Below, in pieces: positions 1 through 10,554 of a stretch of DNA of 64,000 nucleotides; position 1 is the first letter of the stretch; each line of letters begins with the position of its first letter. The stretch is from contig OZ005707.1 in NCBI GenBank assembly GCA_963930775.1, forward strand, positions 4,712,001-4,776,000, in the 5' to 3' direction. Position numbers and translations under genes: made by a program. Origin of the DNA: Cliona cf. orientalis. Its lineage: Eukaryota > Porifera > Demospongiae > Clionaida > Clionaidae. A model generated the notes under the pieces. It ran no database searches. It was not told where the DNA came from and saw only the letters and a program-made list of their open reading frames with translations.

Positions 1-101
1 GATCGGATAGCTTTTTCCGCAGCTTCCAGCTGAAATGGGTAAGGTGAGATGATGCCATAGTTCTTACTGGCCAGTTCGTACAATAATGTCTGAATATCTT
101 C
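1..101 (-). CDS. Possible internal exon, gene runs off the left edge
   Basis: Read on the minus strand, this stretch is open in every frame I tried. In one frame it has protein-like composition (EDIQTLLYELASK, then SPYPFQLEAAEKAIR). A plausible acceptor (CACAG) sits just upstream at 102-103. The exon would continue left of the window, so neither function nor full length can be judged. The Cys-rich ORF at 701-814 could be an earlier exon of the same gene, but the obvious donor there does not give this reading phase. I do not recognise the family. Confidence 0.35.
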
Positions 102-700
102 CTGTGATAGTGAGTATTCTATTAGAACAGACAATCATTACATAATTATTTCTGTAGTACTAGTTGCCGAACCGTCAAACAGTAATGTATAGTAGCGCCC
201 GCTTACAGCTCGTGATAAATTCTCAACAATCAATACTGATCATTCAACAACAACTACAGCTTACAGCATATACACTTTTATACTTGATGCAGCACAAATT
301 AAATTCCTTAGTTTAATAGTACAGATGAAATAACTCAAAAGAGGTGAGATGACCTAAGCTGAATTGGGTAACCAAGCCAAGGGAAGCATGTGAGACTTAA
401 TAGAATGAAATTAAATTAATCATAAATGTGAGTACAGAAAAAGGAATATCAACGCTATAGGGAATAATTACAGAAAAAGGAATATCAACGCTATAGGGAA
501 TGCTTACATATATTATTATTATGACAATCATGATTGTATGCTATATACACAGCTATAGATCTAGCTAGTATAATAATAATATTATAGCTAACTAGCTAAG
601 TATGAAAAAAGCAAATCTGCTCTGAATTTACTCATTAGATGCTGCTTGCTGTGTCAGTGGCTCGAGTGCTCTCTTCAATTCTGTGTGCTTGACAATCTCG
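102..700. repeat. AT-rich non-coding stretch with one short tandem duplication
   Basis: No convincing coding frame. A unit of about 32 bases containing GGAATATCAACGCTATAGGG occurs twice with a 36-bp period (434-465 and 470-501). The rest is AT-rich, with TA-rich palindromic runs near 540-600. Confidence 0.5.
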
Positions 701-814
701 TCACCTATTGAAGAACCCATCACAGTCGACACAAAATTGGTCTCTTCCGCTACCACAGTCCAAACAGTTGACACAAGCAGTTAGGTCACAAAAGTAGCAC
801 ATCTGGTTGTCCAT
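701..814 (-). CDS. Short cysteine-rich ORF, possible first exon
   Basis: A 37-codon minus-strand ORF starts at ATG 812-814 and stops at TGA 701-703. It carries eight cysteines in close pairs (MCYFCDLTACVNCLDCG, then FCVDC), a spacing that could bind zinc. AATAG|GTGACG near the end could be a splice donor. Without a proven partner exon it may be chance, or the start of the gene whose exon lies at 1-101. Confidence 0.22.
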   Translation of the reverse strand: MDNQMCYFCDLTACVNCLDCGSGRDQFCVDCDGFFNR

Positions 815-1109
815 TGTCACACTCACTGAGTCAGCAATTAACTAATAGACCCGGTAACGGCTCGAGCCTAGACGAACACGTGAAATTTAGCGCCAAGCAC
901 CCTGCAAAAAGGAGGGAAGGCCGACTTTTAGAACGACATTTTACATTATGCGCATGCGCAGATTCATCGCGAGCATGCGTGGTAAAGTTCCAGTGAAGTA
1001 AAAATTTAATATCTTCTGTAGTACAACTCATATTAAACTTATATTTAATTAATTGATGGCCAAGTAATATTAATAACATTATTATCAATTATAATATTAT
1101 ATTATTTGA

Positions 1110-1640
1110 AGGAGAAACATATAAATTTTCCACTGTAGAGCATCCATCAGTATGGGTCTCTTTTATGTAGAGTGGTAAGTGATACATAAGAATGTTTGAC
1201 GGTGAATTGCGTCCCATCATTCTAAGTGATACATAAGAATGTCCCATATAAAAGCATAATATTAATATGAGTCCTTCTTATGTGAAGTAGGTGGAGCCTA
1301 AAGGGTATGGCTCCTGTCATTAAACCATGGCACATAAGAATGCCCCATAATAATATTATTTAATTTTACGATTTATTATGGGTCACTCTTATGTGAAATG
1401 GGTGGGGCATGGGGAGGTTTCTGTAATTTATTTTAGTAATTGCACATAAGATAGTCCCATATTAAAAAGGGGTCACTCTACATAAGAAGGATCCATAATG
1501 TTAGGGTTCTCTGTACATAAGAAAGACCCATAGAAGAAAGCACATAAGATAGTCCCATAATATTAGGGGTCACCGTCACATAAAAAAGACCCATAAAGTT
1601 AGGGGTCATATTGTTTAAAAAGTAACCTTATACCAACCCC
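1110..1640. repeat. Cluster of short dispersed repeats (CACATAAGAATG / GACCCATA)
   Basis: About ten degenerate copies of a 25-30 base unit lie here in both orientations. The core is CACATAAGA followed by a short gap and CCCATAA. Copies are near 1141, 1190, 1225, 1267, 1330, 1377, 1442, 1476, 1510 and 1545. The mixed orientation argues against simple slippage. No ORF is associated. Confidence 0.6.
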
Positions 1641-1655
1641 ATGATAATATATTTG

Positions 1656-2896
1656 AGCTGCGTTATCAGGGGCAGTTACACATGTCTATACTTAAAGGTG
1701 TCATGTCGAGGTCGAGAATAGGTCTTAGACGCCATCTCTGCGATTGAGGTGCCAATATCGATGTGGCTTAGACTGTGACGACCTTTTACCATACGAACCA
1801 TTATGTAGCTACCGGGCATGTGGTCAAGTTTTCATATTATCACAATACCAATAATACTATTATTATTCACTTATATTATTAATGAACCCTTGACCATCTC
1901 CCCAGTAGCTGCATAGTGTAATGGTGCATGTGGTAAAAGGTCGTCAATAGAATACGTACACATTGATCGATGCTCGCCCCAGAAATCATGGAGATGGCGT
2001 CTAAGATCGACTCTCAACCTTGATAGCGACAAGTTTCGATGCTTCAATCATAGAGATGAACTCGACAGCACAGTATTCCTTCCGAACTTCAGGTTGGTCA
2101 CGCTGCTGCAGTCGCGCGCGGGACAGCCCCTTGTGACAGTGATGCGTGCTATATATAGCGCAAGGCTAGCTTTATTTATCCATAGATAATTAAGACTGCG
2201 TAACGCAGTCTTAATTATCTATGATTTATCCACGACATTACGTAAGCCAAGAAAACTCGTGAAGTTCAACCAACAGTACTTCTCAGAGAAAGTAGCGCTC
2301 AGCTTGTAATGTATTCGCTGGATACACACGTAAGATACTCTACATATTTACTGATTTTCAAGTCCCAGAAAGGCTCCAGCGAGGCCCTGGATTTTTTCAT
2401 AATAGGTTGCATCATAATTTCATCATAGATTACACTATAATTACCTCATAACCACAGAAAAGTAAATTGCTACTGGGGAGATAATGAACAACTTGGAGAC
2501 TACGTCCAGAGTCCCTCATGAAAAGTACCACATCGCGCTACTGTACCCGCCATAATTCGAACCAGGACAAGTCGACAGACTGCGCATGCTCCGTATGCGC
2601 GTATATTGAGGCGCGCGGCTTGAGCCGGTTGACCCAGACGTGACCTCCACTTGACTGAATAGGGAAATCCCCCCGAGTGCGTGCTCGCCAAAGAAAGCGA
2701 ACTGGGAGAATCGCCATATCTCATCGATAGTCCACTATCTCTTCTACGCTAGGTTCGAATTCTGGGTCCCAACAACCGTTTTCATGCGCGCTAAACATTT
2801 TGAAGCAGTCTTCACCCAATTTCATCATAGGTTTCATCATCATTACCTCATCGAGCAGCCGAATCGATTTGTTGATTGGGACTCTGGACGTAATTA
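1656..2896. repeat. Composite repeat family, copy 1 (palindromic A part plus one B unit)
   Basis: This copy matches 10555-12580 nearly base for base over its first 390 bases. The A part (1656-2460) is itself a foldback: the arm around 1715-1830 returns inverted around 1890-2030. The B part (2500-2896) is one unit of the repeat found twice at 11715-12580 and four times at 26194-27845. It ends in GGGACTCTGGACGTAAT. Short ORFs in it are not conserved between copies. Confidence 0.75.
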
Positions 2897-3272
2897 TAGG
2901 CACGCAATACAATGTCATGTAATAATATTATGTTTCACAAGCTGTGTGTCATTCAGTCAAAATTACAAATCATTATTAAAATTATTTTGTAATATATCCC
3001 ACCTACCATACCTTTACTATAGAGCCAACTGGGGTTTTACTAGTATAATTTCCCTCCCTGAGGGGTACAAGGAAATTATGGTTCATAAATTCCTCCCTTA
3101 GGACATAGTTCAATACAATGGCATGTAGATATGAACATCTGCATAAATGTATGAAGTCGCCTTGCAGTATGAATGTAAGCGAGTTTATTTGTGATATGTA
3201 GTGCTATCATAGCTACATTATTATTGTACATACAGCTGGCTATACTGCTACACATCTATGTTATAATAATAT
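2897..3272. other. Intergenic, nothing recognised
   Basis: AT-rich. Bases 2931-2985 (GTCATTCAGTCAAAATTACA) resemble 54197-54245, just downstream of the intact minus-strand receptor gene. No coding signal. Confidence 0.4.
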
Positions 3273-4763
3273 CTATTTCAATGGGGGTTCTATTGCTGGT
3301 TGAGGAGTTGGTTGGGGTTGTGGAGCTGGATAGTTAAAGTTAATCGTGCATCCATGTAGATCATGAAGATTTACGGATGGCATGTACGGGGTCATTGATG
3401 CTGATGGCATATTCAAACTATAGTCTGTCTTACTAGTCATTAAATGCTGACTGTAGGTCATAGTGCGTGTTGTCCCGGGAGCGTTTGAGAGCATAGTTGA
3501 AACGGCCTTATGCTGCACTTCGTCCAACCTTTCATAGGTACGTAAGGCTTCAATCGAACGATGCCCTGTTCGCTCCTGAATAAGTTTTTCAGGAGCACCA
3601 CGCCTGAACATCTCGGTAGCTGCTGTTGCACGTAAACTATGGTTTGTCTTGTGACCGCTTATTCCAGCTTCAGAGCACATATTTTTCATTTTTGCGTGTA
3701 GACTGTGTTTTCCGATAGGAACCGAACTGTACCATGGCTTACTCAGACTAGAGATTTTCTCCAGTGGCCGTACATAAAAGAGATCTTTCTCTTTGGCTTC
3801 TTCGGGTAGCTTACTGATGTATTTATCCAAAGACATCGTTCACCTGCTTCTGGGCATGGATGCAGAGGAACAACCTTATTCTTGACACGCAACTGCTTAA
3901 ATGTACCATTTCTGTTCTTCGATGTGTTTTCATAGTAGACATACTTGTTGTTGAAGCGTTTCAGCTGTGATAGGCGTAATCCTCTGTGCTCTTGACCTCC
4001 ATGGAGACAAAACATCTTACCCACTACAAAAAAAGGCAGCATTCTGTAGCCCAGTTGGAGTCTTGGTGTCCATTACTCCTTCGCTCCATAATTTGTCCTC
4101 TTCACTGCATGATATCGTCTCGGCATATTTTGTCTGTGTTCCAACTCCATCTGAGTGGAGCCTATGAAAGTAGGAATCGAGAGTTCCATGAAGGTCTCTA
4201 AACCTACTATCCTTCTTGTCTAAAAAATTTGGATAAGTGGGATTTTTGCTTCTCATGTGCCTCAGTATGCCGCATAAGAGTTGGTGCAAAGTAGCCGGAG
4301 GATACAGCTCTCCATTCGATTTCCTGGTTTCTACGACAAACCTAGAAAGGTGTTTGCTCAAGATTTGAGTATCTGTACATTGAAAGATATCACTTGGTAT
4401 CAGGTCATTTGGGTGAGAGATATTCCTGTTGGTCATCCAGAGCTGAAAGTTCTTGAGAGCCCAATTCGTTATTTTTGCTGTATTTGCTGGTACTACTCCT
4501 TCAGCGAGTTTGGCTAGTTCCTCGTCGGTTGCAAATGCAAAGCGTTCGGATGTGTTGCAGCCTGAGAGTGAAGGTGGGTGGGGCTGATCAACAGCACTAG
4601 CGGCGCTAGTAGTTGGGAGGGGCGATATTGATAGCTCAAGTTCTGGGTGTGGCTCCAAATTTGCCACATCAGCATTTCCTGGGCAGTTGACCCACGAGCA
4701 CATGCCTACACAGAAGGGATCAATCGGACAAGCTTGAGTGAAAGTTTCTTCTTCAGTAGCCAT
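3273..4763 (-). pseudogene. Crypton / KIAA1958-type tyrosine recombinase, frameshifted
   Basis: Three overlapping minus-strand frames together make one protein. The N-terminal part starts at ATG 4763 (MATEEETFTQ) and contains the SAM-like core-binding region (NTAKITNWALKNFQLWM). The middle frame (about 3850-4030) has the first-arginine box (HRGLRLSQLKRFNN). The C-terminal frame (3273-3836) has the catalytic HxxR (TNHSLRATAATEMF), the second His (ERTGHRSIEALR) and the nucleophile Tyr (RTYERLDE). This is the fold of Crypton recombinases and of domesticated ZMYM/KIAA1958 proteins (DUF3504). Two frame breaks, at the A-run near 4025-4035 and near 3835-3845, divide it. They could be pseudogene lesions or assembly errors; neither has splice signals I trust. 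The C-terminal tail is Pro/Gln-rich. Confidence 0.78.
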
Positions 4764-4906
4764 CGTTAACGCGTTCTTTGGATTCGTTGCTACGGTCGGT
4801 GTATCCAAGCAAAAACACGTGACATGGCAGCCAATCAGGTGGGATATATAATATTTAAAGCACGGTTGCCAGGGATTCATGGCAACGTAAACCCCCCTAT
4901 ATCCTA

Positions 4907-5016
4907 GTTGTAGCAAATACTGTTATCTGATTGGTCAGGAACAGGTATCTATTTCTCATTTAGATCATAGTTGTAACAAATACTGTGATCTGATTGGTCA
5001 AGAGGAGGTGTCTATT
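4907..5016. repeat. Direct repeats with CTGATTGGTCA core
   Basis: A unit reading GTTGTAACAAATACTG, then ATCTGATTGGTCA occurs at 4910-4945 and 4970-5005. It recurs at 5815-5850 and 5905-5940, and inverted at about 61755-61790. It contains an inverted CCAAT box (ATTGG). It lies just upstream of the recombinase ORF, so it could be part of that element or its promoter. Confidence 0.6.
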
Positions 5017-5440
5017 TCTCATAGACACTTGTAAAAATCTCATAGACACCTGTAAATTTCATAGCTTGAAGCATGAGGCCAACTTGGTTGTATCCATGGA
5101 TACAAAAAATGGAGACAGAAACTCCAGTCTAGCAGCCCACTCATTCAAGTACTTGTGGTTGAGTATACACAACCACAAGTATGCAACACGTTCAGACAGC
5201 GCGTGCACAATCACGATGCAATAGTAGGTGGAGTCCATTGGAGATTGCTGAGTTAGCAAGCGCGAAGCGAAGCTAATGGCGACTTGCTAGGAGTTCTCGA
5301 GTCACAGGAGAGCTAAGCGATGTTTGAACAACAGTTCCAGCAGCCATCGTAGATTCACATCGTTTCTGGGCCGTATGAGACCACGGTAACACTTCTATTA
5401 GATCGAGAAGCGCCGCCGCCGCGCGCTTGGTTGCTATGAT

Positions 5441-5576
5441 CTAAATTTGTTAGTCGGTTTCTACGTGATTTAGAAGCCCTCAGTGCCCGTAGAACCCTCG
5501 CTTCGCTCGGGATTCTACGTACGGCCCTTCGGTCTTCTAAATCACGTAGAAACCTCCTAAACAGTGTCTAACTAAT
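5441..5576. mobile_element. Foldback MITE (hairpin family H), copy 1
   Basis: The left arm (GTTTCTACGTGATTTAGAAG, 5457-5476) returns inverted at 5535-5558, around a loop of nested inverted repeats (CCCTCGCTTCGCTCGGG). Same family as 6061-6200. Half copies lie at about 5720-5750, 6310-6360 and 19100-19150. No coding capacity. Confidence 0.75.
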
Positions 5577-6060
5577 ATATAAACCTGTAAAAAGCTCATA
5601 TAAACCTGTAACCTTTTCATATAAACCTGCAAAAAAATTGTTGCCTATGGTTAGGATTGTTTCTAGGCAGCAGTTTATGTGTCAAGCCTATGGGCATTGT
5701 TGCTAGGATCTAAAGTTGTTAGACACTGTTTAGTCGGTTTCTACGCCCTCGGACTCGGGTCGGTTTACTGCCATAAATCCCTGGCCCCGTGCTTTAACTA
5801 TAACTTAGATCCTAGTTGTAACAAATGCTGTTATCTGATTGGTCAGGAGCAGGTATCTATTTCTCATATAAACCTGTAAAAAGCTCATATAAACCTTTAG
5901 ATCATACTTGTAACAAATACTGCAATCTGATTGGTCATTAACAGGTACCTATATGTGTAGAACCCCTACAAGTCTGATAGAACCCCTACAAGATTTTGAT
6001 AGAACCCCTACAACTTTGTATCCTCGGGCTATCACAGTGTTTTACTATTATGATCTAAAC
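5577..6060. repeat. Short-period repeats between two hairpins
   Basis: Contains repeated CTCATATAAACCTGTAAA units (5595-5640 and 5860-5900), a triple TAGAACCCCTACAA motif (5960-6015), two CTGATTGGTCA repeats and a duplicated segment (5640-5720 again at 6232-6320). No gene seen. Confidence 0.6.
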
Positions 6061-6200
6061 TTGTTAGACACTGTTTAGGAGGTTTCTACGTGATTTAGAA
6101 GACCTCAGGGCTCAGTAGAACCCTCGCTTTGCTCGGGATTCTACATAGAGCCCTTCGGTCTTCTAAATCACGTAGAAACCTCCTAAACAGTGTCTAACTA
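6061..6200. mobile_element. Foldback MITE (hairpin family H), copy 2
   Basis: The 44-base arms 6061-6104 and 6157-6200 are inverted copies of each other with a single mismatch, read by eye. The loop is about 50 bases. Near-perfect arms suggest recent activity or gene conversion between the arms. Confidence 0.8.
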
Positions 6201-6358
6201 ATATGTAAATTTTTCATATAAACCTGTAAAAAAATTGTTGCCTATGGTTAGGATTGTTGCTAGGCAGCAGTTTATATGTCAAGCCTATGGGCATTGTTGC
6301 TAGGATCTAAAGTTGTTAGACGCTGTTTAGTCGGTTTCTACGTGATTTAGAAGACCTC

Positions 6359-8810
6359 ATGCATAATATTGATGTGTGCAGTATAAGGGAGTAGAGTAAG
6401 CAATAAGTTGCAAATTTATTCAAGTTGCTTGTATTTAGCATCACTGCTGTCATTGGTGATCAGTGGCTGTGTCTCATCATCAATATCCTCCTGCTGTTCA
6501 TCCTCGTCAAGAATGGAGTCACGATATACCGTTGACTCGGTAATATTTGCCACTGGCTCAGAGATAGATCTATAATTTGTATCAAGTCCATCACATTCAG
6601 ATGATCTCCTGACTCTCCTACAAGAACATTTTGGAGCAATGACTACATGGAGAATGATACCACAAAATTATAGAAAAGCTACTCCTATTGAGAGCACCAC
6701 AGCAACCGCCTGTAAGCTGGGTCCATTGGAGTGAGTGCGGGCGAAGATGGCAAAGCCACTAAGAATGGTTAGATTCATAAGAAATGAACTTTGAAAGAGG
6801 AGAACAGCTTTGTTTTTGTAGGGGTGTACGAGAGCTATATAAAATAGAAGAACGATGCCAAAGATTAGGAGAAGTAGTAAATTAATGCTCTGGGGAACAG
6901 TGAAGGTTGAGGCAAAGATCACTAATAGGATGCCTCTGGCCAGTAGCAGCACTCCAAACCAGTACTGGTGCTTGTGCTTCAGAGGAGCAAAGTAAGCATC
7001 GTAGACAGGGTAGAATTACATGATCCACTTTAGAAGCACAAAAAAGGGCAGCCTTCGAAGCCACTGTATTGAGAACAACAGCAGTGTATAGGGAAGCCAG
7101 AGAAACAGTAGTGTTCCTAGCCCAGCTAGGAATAGAAGGATGTGAGGAAATCCAAATTAGGTGAGGTTTCCATCTTTTGACCACACTGCTGTTGTTGAGC
7201 CTTCTGAGTACTTAGTGATGGTAGAAAAAATCCAGTACAGTCACTACAATACGTAGCAATTTCATATAGGAGAGCAGAAAGAGTGTGTTTAGGACAGGGA
7301 CGGCTTTGTTAGCGAGAAAGTTTGTCAGTCTGATTGAGTATCTAGCAGCCACAATGATCACTCCAGCAATGGCCCATATGTAGAAAGGGAAGACAAATTG
7401 CAACCAAGTCTTCCAAAAAGCTGTCAGTCCTTTTACAAAACAGGTCTCAACTCTAAAATCCAGATTCATCCAAGCTATAAAATTAATGTCTTCAAAAATA
7501 CAAGTACAGTGTTTAGCTTTTGCTCTTCAGGGAAAAAATGCATTGATAGACCCATACGATGTTGTGAGGTTGAAGGCACTGATGAAGAACACCAACAGGA
7601 ATCCTGCAGCTGCAAAGAAAATGAGTAGTGCCAGGTTGTTATTGTTGTGGCAGTGGATGCAGTGGGAAGATCCAATAGCCAGGCTGTAGTTGGCCTTGCA
7701 GCCACCACACAGTCTACCAGCTCGGTCGAAGGCACATTGGATATCTGAGTTGTCTCGTAGATCAACCTGCTGGCTCTCTCTTTCACAGTAGTTGAATGGG
7801 CAATGCTGACTATATGCAATACTATCTCTATCGATATTCACCCATAATGTACCATTCCCTATTCCATGAAAAAACACCTGTTCCATGTATGATATCACAT
7901 TGTACGTTAGTATCAATCAGTACAGGACAGCAGTTGCATACGGGGGGTTCCCCTGAAAGAGTGAATCCCGGTGGGCAGGGAAGTAGAGTGATGTTGAGAT
8001 AAACTGGTGTGGTATGATAGCATGGCTCATGCATACAACCCTCAAAGTATCCTTTCAATGTTCCTATGTAGACAGTGGTCAGATACATGATGAAGTTCTC
8101 CTGATCATAGTTATGCAGTGTGTAGTTAAGGTTACTGCAATGTGTGATATTGTCAATTGCTTGGATGTACTGTAAAGCTGACATTAGACTTGGAAGTGAA
8201 GGATGATCGACTGATGAAAAGTCGGCATAAATAGGTCCCATTGTCGCTCCAAATTCTCCTCCTACTACAAGAGCAGAAACAATAAACATTTCTCCAGGAT
8301 GAACTGCATAATTTCTAAATATATACGAGTTGTTCCTGCATTGTGGTATCCCTTGACTATCACACAAACATACACGTGTGGGGTCAGAGGATACTGAGGA
8401 TAATCCAGTGTTAGGCTATACCTATTCGATGTGTTGTTGCTCGGACCCGACCGACCCTGCATTTTGTCCATTGTAAAAAAAAAGTGGGTGTGTCAACACA
8501 TTGCACGCATGCGCACCGTGTGTCGTATGCTGTCAGATCAGGCACAATGATAACTGCTTGGCTCTCTATCATGGTAAAGTGAGGTGTTAATTGCTTTCTT
8601 TTTCTTTTTTTTCCCGACCGACCGACTCTGATTTGCACTGGTCTATGTCCGAGCAACAACATATCAAATAGGTATTGCCTTATTTACGTTGATAGTCAAG
8701 TTGCACTTTCCTGACCTTTGATAAAACTCCAAAGACGCACCATAAATGTCATCCCCTCCATTCATTGCTGAATTATTAGAAAAGGAGAAAGCAAAAGTAG
8801 ACCGAACACT
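6359..8810 (-). pseudogene. Decayed copy of the 54312-57431 receptor gene (3' part)
   Basis: Collinear with 54250-56465, including the stop codon and overlapping poly(A) signal region at the 3' end. The reading frame is broken in several places: the fragments run in different frames, a stop sits inside the membrane region near 7020, and about 55 bases corresponding to part of membrane segment 2 are missing near 7560. A 266-bp transposon interrupts it at 8414-8679. Recognisable parts include the CAFDRAGRLCGGCK neck and several membrane segments. The homology stops abruptly at AACACT (8805-8810) and resumes at 18118, so the 9.3 kb between is a later insertion. Confidence 0.9.
8414..8679. mobile_element. 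266-bp MITE with TTA target duplication
   Basis: Terminal inverted repeats of about 33 bases begin GGC(T/A)ATACCTATT and end at GTTGTTGCTCGGA. TTA flanks both sides (8411-8413 and 8680-8682). The intact paralog at about 56335 shows the empty site with a single TTA. A three-base TWA duplication is typical of PIF/Harbinger-type elements. The interior has GACCGACCGAC and its inverse, and no ORF. Confidence 0.88.
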
Positions 8811-9717
8811 CAGTAGGGTGCGGGATCGCACATAGACTTCTTATGATACAGTGTCAACAATATTTAATTTTGTCTAGATACTGGATTTAGGGCCGAATCA
8901 TGAAGCGCATGCGCATAATAATATGTAGGTCCCGGGTAGGTATAGGTAGTCAATCTATAATTATGCGCTGCATGTCCCAAGTGATAGTGGGTAAAGATGG
9001 TCAATATACTTGATATAAATCTAGAAAGCTTAACGATCGTTACCGTATCTATGCTGTGAGGGAGATCTAAGATGTCTAAGTTGCTAAGAAGTGAGTTTGT
9101 TGTTAGTACATTGTAGAAAAGAAGTTCTTACAAGCTTTTGGATTAATAAAAGCTCTGGATTTAATACACATTATTGAGACGTGTATAGAGACTGAGGGGA
9201 GTACATGTATGTATTATGAGAGTGCATATAGTATTGTGTGAGGGAGTTGCTAATTTATATAGACAATGACAAAGTGTGAATGGCAGTAGTGATATAAGCA
9301 TGAGGGTGCGGGATTGCACATAGACAGTTATCTATCTAGCATCAACAAAAGAGACTAACAATGCTATCACGGTAAATGATATCTAATTCATAGCAACCAT
9401 AGCGGTATAAGAAGGTCAGTGCACTTTTGCGTAGTGATCAAGACGATCATTACCTTTTACGTATATCTGAGTACAAGATGTCAATGAATCAAGGAATTGA
9501 TTGACACGATCGACTCACTTTTCACGACAGATTTCGAGATAGGGGATTGATAAATAAGCAGCAGAACCAAGCCAGGGACTGCTTTTTTCATGTTTCTGCC
9601 TCGAACTAATGGCTTGCGGTCGTAGCCATGCCCACTTAATTATGTTCGCACATGCATGCGGCTACTAATAAATATGCAGGCATGGTCAAGGTCATGTAGG
9701 TGAGTTGGGCGTAGGCA

Positions 9718-9862
9718 GGGTGCTGTGTGTGTGTGTGGGGGGGGGGGGGGGTTGGGGTGGGGTTAGGCAGGGTGCTGTGTGTGTGTGGGGGGGGGGGGGG
9801 CGGTTGGGGTTGGGATAATTAGGCAGGGTGCTTTGTGTGTGTGTGTGGGGGGGGGGAGTGGA
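9718..9862. repeat. G-rich minisatellite, three units
   Basis: Three copies of AGGCAGGGTGCTGTGTGTGT followed by a G run of 10-18 bases and a short TTGGGGT spacer. The G runs could form quadruplex structures, and their exact lengths are unreliable in any assembly. Bases 8830-9717 and 9863-10030 show no gene, only AT-rich sequence. Confidence 0.8.
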
Positions 9863-10030
9863 TTGAGTTAGTAGCTAGTGTAGGTTACATTTTGTGATAG
9901 GAAATTTGCGTATTCTATTGTGATTATCATATCTGTGCAGATATAATGTGCAGCTTACCGTAACTGTTACATTCAATAGCTAGCTACTGTCCTCAAGTCA
10001 GCGCTTAATTAAATGACACAACTTACTATA

Positions 10031-10216
10031 TATCGAATAGCCGGAAATTTGGTGGGAACTGAATTAATTTTGGCGATTTGGCGGTCTGTATTACAACTGC
10101 CAAAATTTCCTACTCGCATATATACGTATGGTGATCCTGTACCGAACCGCCAAATTTAAATCCACCAATAATTCCAATTAATTCCCACCAATACTATGAT
10201 TTCTGGCTATACGATA
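10031..10216. mobile_element. Palindromic MITE, about 186 bp
   Basis: TATCGAATAGCCGGAAAT on the left returns inverted as ATTTCTGGCTATACGATA on the right. Internal inverted stretches (GGTGGGAACTGAATTAATT and its inverse) extend the pairing. Confidence 0.75.
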
Positions 10217-10236
10217 CTATAATAGATAACTTAGTT

Positions 10237-10406
10237 ATCTGGGGTGCATGAGATGCATGGTCGAATGTGCCCCAATTACTGTCAGATAATTATTTTGTTG
10301 GTAGTTGACATCTATTCATCATTGGTCTACTTTATGATGACCCAACACCTTCCCATAGCCGGCAAATTGCGTATAAAAACTTTGGTTGCTAGGCAACTGC
10401 CGTGAC
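10237..10406. mobile_element. Small repeat family Q, copy 1
   Basis: Shares GTGCATGAGATGCATGGTCG, CCCAATTACTGTCA, TTGTTGGTAGTTGAC, CATAGCCGGCAAA and AAAACTTTGGTTGCTAGGCA with an inverted copy at 29925-30122. Its unit edge is itself palindromic in the second copy. No ORF. Confidence 0.7.
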
Positions 10407-10554
10407 AAAGAGCCATGAAAGTGCTACATGGGTAAGGAATTGAATTTACCAGAGGGCTGCTGGCTATCTTCATGGTATGTTGTTGACGGCAGCAGTATTA
10501 GGTTACCTATAGATCAGGCTTACCTAGACTTATTATAGTCCTCATAAACCAGCC

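Noticed and set aside
2500..2918. ORFs in B-unit repeats as small genes
   Set aside because: The frame is open only in the recent tandem array and carries stops in other copies.
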